Source of the DNA: Euperipatoides rowelli | Taxonomy: Eukaryota > Onychophora > Udeonychophora > Euonychophora > Peripatopsidae | Reading direction: 5' to 3' (one strand) | Length of the DNA stretch: 10,455 nt | Assembly: GCA_003024985.2 (NCBI GenBank) | Contig: PXIH01S0007749.1 | Part shown: positions 8,555 to 10,455 of the stretch, in pieces | Layout: every line of letters begins with the position of its first letter | Position numbering within the stretch: position 1 is the stretch's first letter | Translations under genes and position numbers: made by a program | The notes under the pieces: generated by a model | The model's database searches: none | The model's input: the letters and a program-made list of their open reading frames with translations, nothing else | Told to the model about the DNA's origin: nothing

Positions 8555-8821
8555 GTAAGTATCTTTAACATTATTTCCAGTTTAAGGGTAAAATAAAATA
8601 TTTTTTTTAAAGTTTTATCCTATAGAATGAGGTTTTATATATAACAATTAAATGTTAAGTATCTTACATGATTTTCTCTAACATTGCTGGAAAAGTTAAT
8701 TCTCATTATTATTGGTAAACAAATCATCAGAGCTGAGTAAATTGCTTTTTAAAAGTATCAGTGCTTCAGCTTCTGCTGCTTAGATTAAAGTACTGGAGAT
8801 GTGTGATTATTTTTCAATAAA

Positions 8822-8837
8822 TACTGTATATACAGTA
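8822..8837. repeat. Perfect 16-base palindrome
   Basis: TACTGTATATACAGTA is its own reverse complement. Related TACAGTA/CCGTATAT pieces follow within 25 bases, and a similar TACAGTATATATCA stretch is found near position 30. It may be a small repeat terminus or a chance AT-rich palindrome; no function is implied. Confidence 0.6.
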
Positions 8838-10264
8838 GCCTACATACAGTACCGTATATCAAGAAATAAGTCTTGTCTTGTAAACTTTTTTGAAAAAAAT
8901 ACTGTACATTTAATCCATTAAAGGTCACTAGTCGTAATTAAAAAATTACATTTCTTATCAGCTGTTAACTGCTAATGGACAATGGGATTCCATTTTTTTT
9001 TTTGTATATTTAAAGTCATTGTAGCCTTAATATTTAATCAATCATAAAGTCTTTAATATCATTTTAAACTAGATTAAACAGGCTTTAAAATGGTATAAAC
9101 ACTTTTCTAATTTAAATATTAATTAATATGTAAAAAAAAAATAAAAAAAAAACATTTTAATTTGAAAAATTTTAATCGAAAAACTATTTTTCTCCTTTTT
9201 AGGGCTTATAAATGTTTTTCTTCAAATTAAGCATCAAAACATAGAGCAATTCTATGGCAATTTATCTTTAATTTGACATATTGCATAATATTATAACTCA
9301 AATACAATGGCCTATAGATGACAAATAACACCGACATACAAAATAACAAATGGAAAAAAAAAATCCTTTGAAAAAACGTCAAAAAGATTCAGGTTTTCAT
9401 TATTTTTTTATTAAAAATTATCATATAAAATCAGCCGTTTAAAGCTAGAGACTTCCAAATTAGTTTGTTTAAATCAGGAAGGGGGGTCCTGGTTTAAATC
9501 ATAGTTAAATGTAGTCTTGCTTCATAATGAGATAAAAGTGATAACTGTACCACATGATCTGGAAATAAGCTTAAACTTTGACCTACAGATTATTAGTTGA
9601 GCAGAAAAAGCAATTCAGTTTCTTACGGGTTTTTTCCGTACTTGAGCCCTATTAGGTTAATTTAAAATCATACTGCATTTCTACAATATGAAAATAAGAT
9701 ATCAGTTCCACAAGTTTTAGACAATATGTTTTATTTTTATAGCAGATCTTCAAGTGGGTTTTCCTTTTATCTTTCATTTGTTTCCAATTTCTGCCATTAG
9801 AATATCCCGTTACTAATTTTAGGCATAGTTTCAGTACAAACGGATAATCTGTGGAGATTGTGGTCCACCTGTGATTGGGATCTGTATTTGTCAGGTAAAA
9901 ATGTTGCAGCTGAACCTCAGTTTATGATATAATGAACTGTAAAGACATTACATTATTATATTTTGTACAATGAAATACTTCAACAGTTGAGTGAACCTTC
10001 AAGTCACCTGACTAGTTATGTAAGCTTAAAAGTAACCCTTTCACATAAATATGGTGAGAAAGAAAAACCCTGGAATTGGATTGGAGGACTTTGTCATTGT
10101 CACACGTTCAATCTCATTTTGGTTTTTTTTAATAGGATGGAAACGCATCATTAAAAGTGAAAAATGTATTTTTCCTACCATGCTTCAACTTTGACATTGT
10201 AGCCTGATCAACTAATTCACATATTTTTTATATTATGAAAGTATGAAAGGTGTGTGGTTATAAT

Positions 10265-10455
10265 CAGGGCCCACACATAGGGAGGGTTGGATAAGGCTGT
10301 AGTCCCATGGCCAGGGGACCCAGTGTATGAAGAAACTATAAGAAACTACAAAGGTGATGAGGGGGGGGGGGGGACATAGCCAAGAAGAACATATCAACAA
10401 AACGTCCATATAACGTCCCTAAAAAGAGTTTATCAAATATTCACGCACAAAGGAC
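10265..10455. mobile_element. hAT-like element 3, left end, cut by window edge
   Basis: The sequence from 10265 begins CAGGGCCCACAC, close to the CAGGGGCCCACC start of hAT-like MITE 2. Inside it are a 13-base G-run (10361-10373), AACGTCCAT as in MITE 1, and a degenerate copy of the internal motif at 10421-10437 (AAAAAGAGTTTATCAAA). The right end and its target duplication are outside the window. If the family assignment is right, GTTATAAT (10257-10264) should recur directly after the right end. Confidence 0.6.

Larger units (their letters stand above)
8555..10455 (+). other. Intron downstream of exon C, incomplete
   Basis: At least 1,900 bp of intron starts at the consensus GTAAGT. A search for the expected next exon (a phase that takes one base to complete GGN, then a KFGACF-like peptide) was unsuccessful, so the acceptor is probably beyond the right edge. 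The stretch holds the perfect 16-base palindrome TACTGTATATACAGTA at 8822-8837, small hairpins near 9475-9490 and 9627-9643, a 63-codon open frame at 9963-10154 without resemblance or splice context, and a partial hAT-like element from 10265. Confidence 0.7.

Noticed and set aside
8377-8571. 64-codon minus-strand open frame
   Set aside because: Antisense shadow of exon C.
9825-9894. Possible exon with an AG before it and a GTAAAA donor after it
   Set aside because: After joining to exon C in the required phase it meets a stop within nine codons, and the peptide does not resemble the expected next part of TECPR2.
9963-10154. 63-codon plus-strand open frame
   Set aside because: No recognisable domain and no suitable splice signals; probably chance.

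Overview
The window looks like a piece of an AT-rich invertebrate animal genome. It contains long introns with GT/AG boundaries and pyrimidine tracts, many homopolymer runs, decayed non-autonomous transposons, two N positions and no bacterial-style gene packing. The recurring TAGGCCTA motif and the hAT-type elements would suit a marine invertebrate such as an echinoderm or other non-vertebrate deuterostome, but that placement is only inference.

One real gene can be read. Three plus-strand exons (2753-2878, 5158-5289, 8394-8554) encode 42, 44 and 53 residues plus two bases of a split codon. They join in compatible phases into a continuous part of the N-terminal beta-propeller (WD-like) domain of TECPR2, the tectonin beta-propeller protein of autophagy and ER-exit/secretory trafficking. 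The start of the gene must lie upstream, and most of the protein (rest of the propeller, linker, tectonin repeats, C-terminal LIR) downstream.

Layout: 1-340 is T-rich and has a possible LINE-type 3' tail near 180-200. 343-1490 is the most unusual stretch: about 1.1 kb almost without C on the plus strand (36 C in 421-1500 by hand count, with C-free runs of 125 and 156 bases) although G stays near 30%. 1500-2752 is plain AT-rich intronic or upstream sequence. The first intron (2879-5157) carries a complete hAT-like MITE at 3996-4363. The second intron (5290-8393) carries another at 6358-6775 and a long inverted-repeat element at 7148-7345. The sequence after 8554 is intronic and ends in the start of a third hAT-like element at 10265.

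The two complete hAT-like elements each have a perfect 8-bp target-site duplication and CAG...CTG ends. All three hAT-like elements carry copies of the same internal motif, an A-run followed by GCTTATCAAA or a degenerate form. The leading candidates for something undescribed are the strand-asymmetric C-depleted island and this hAT family with its repeated internal motif.
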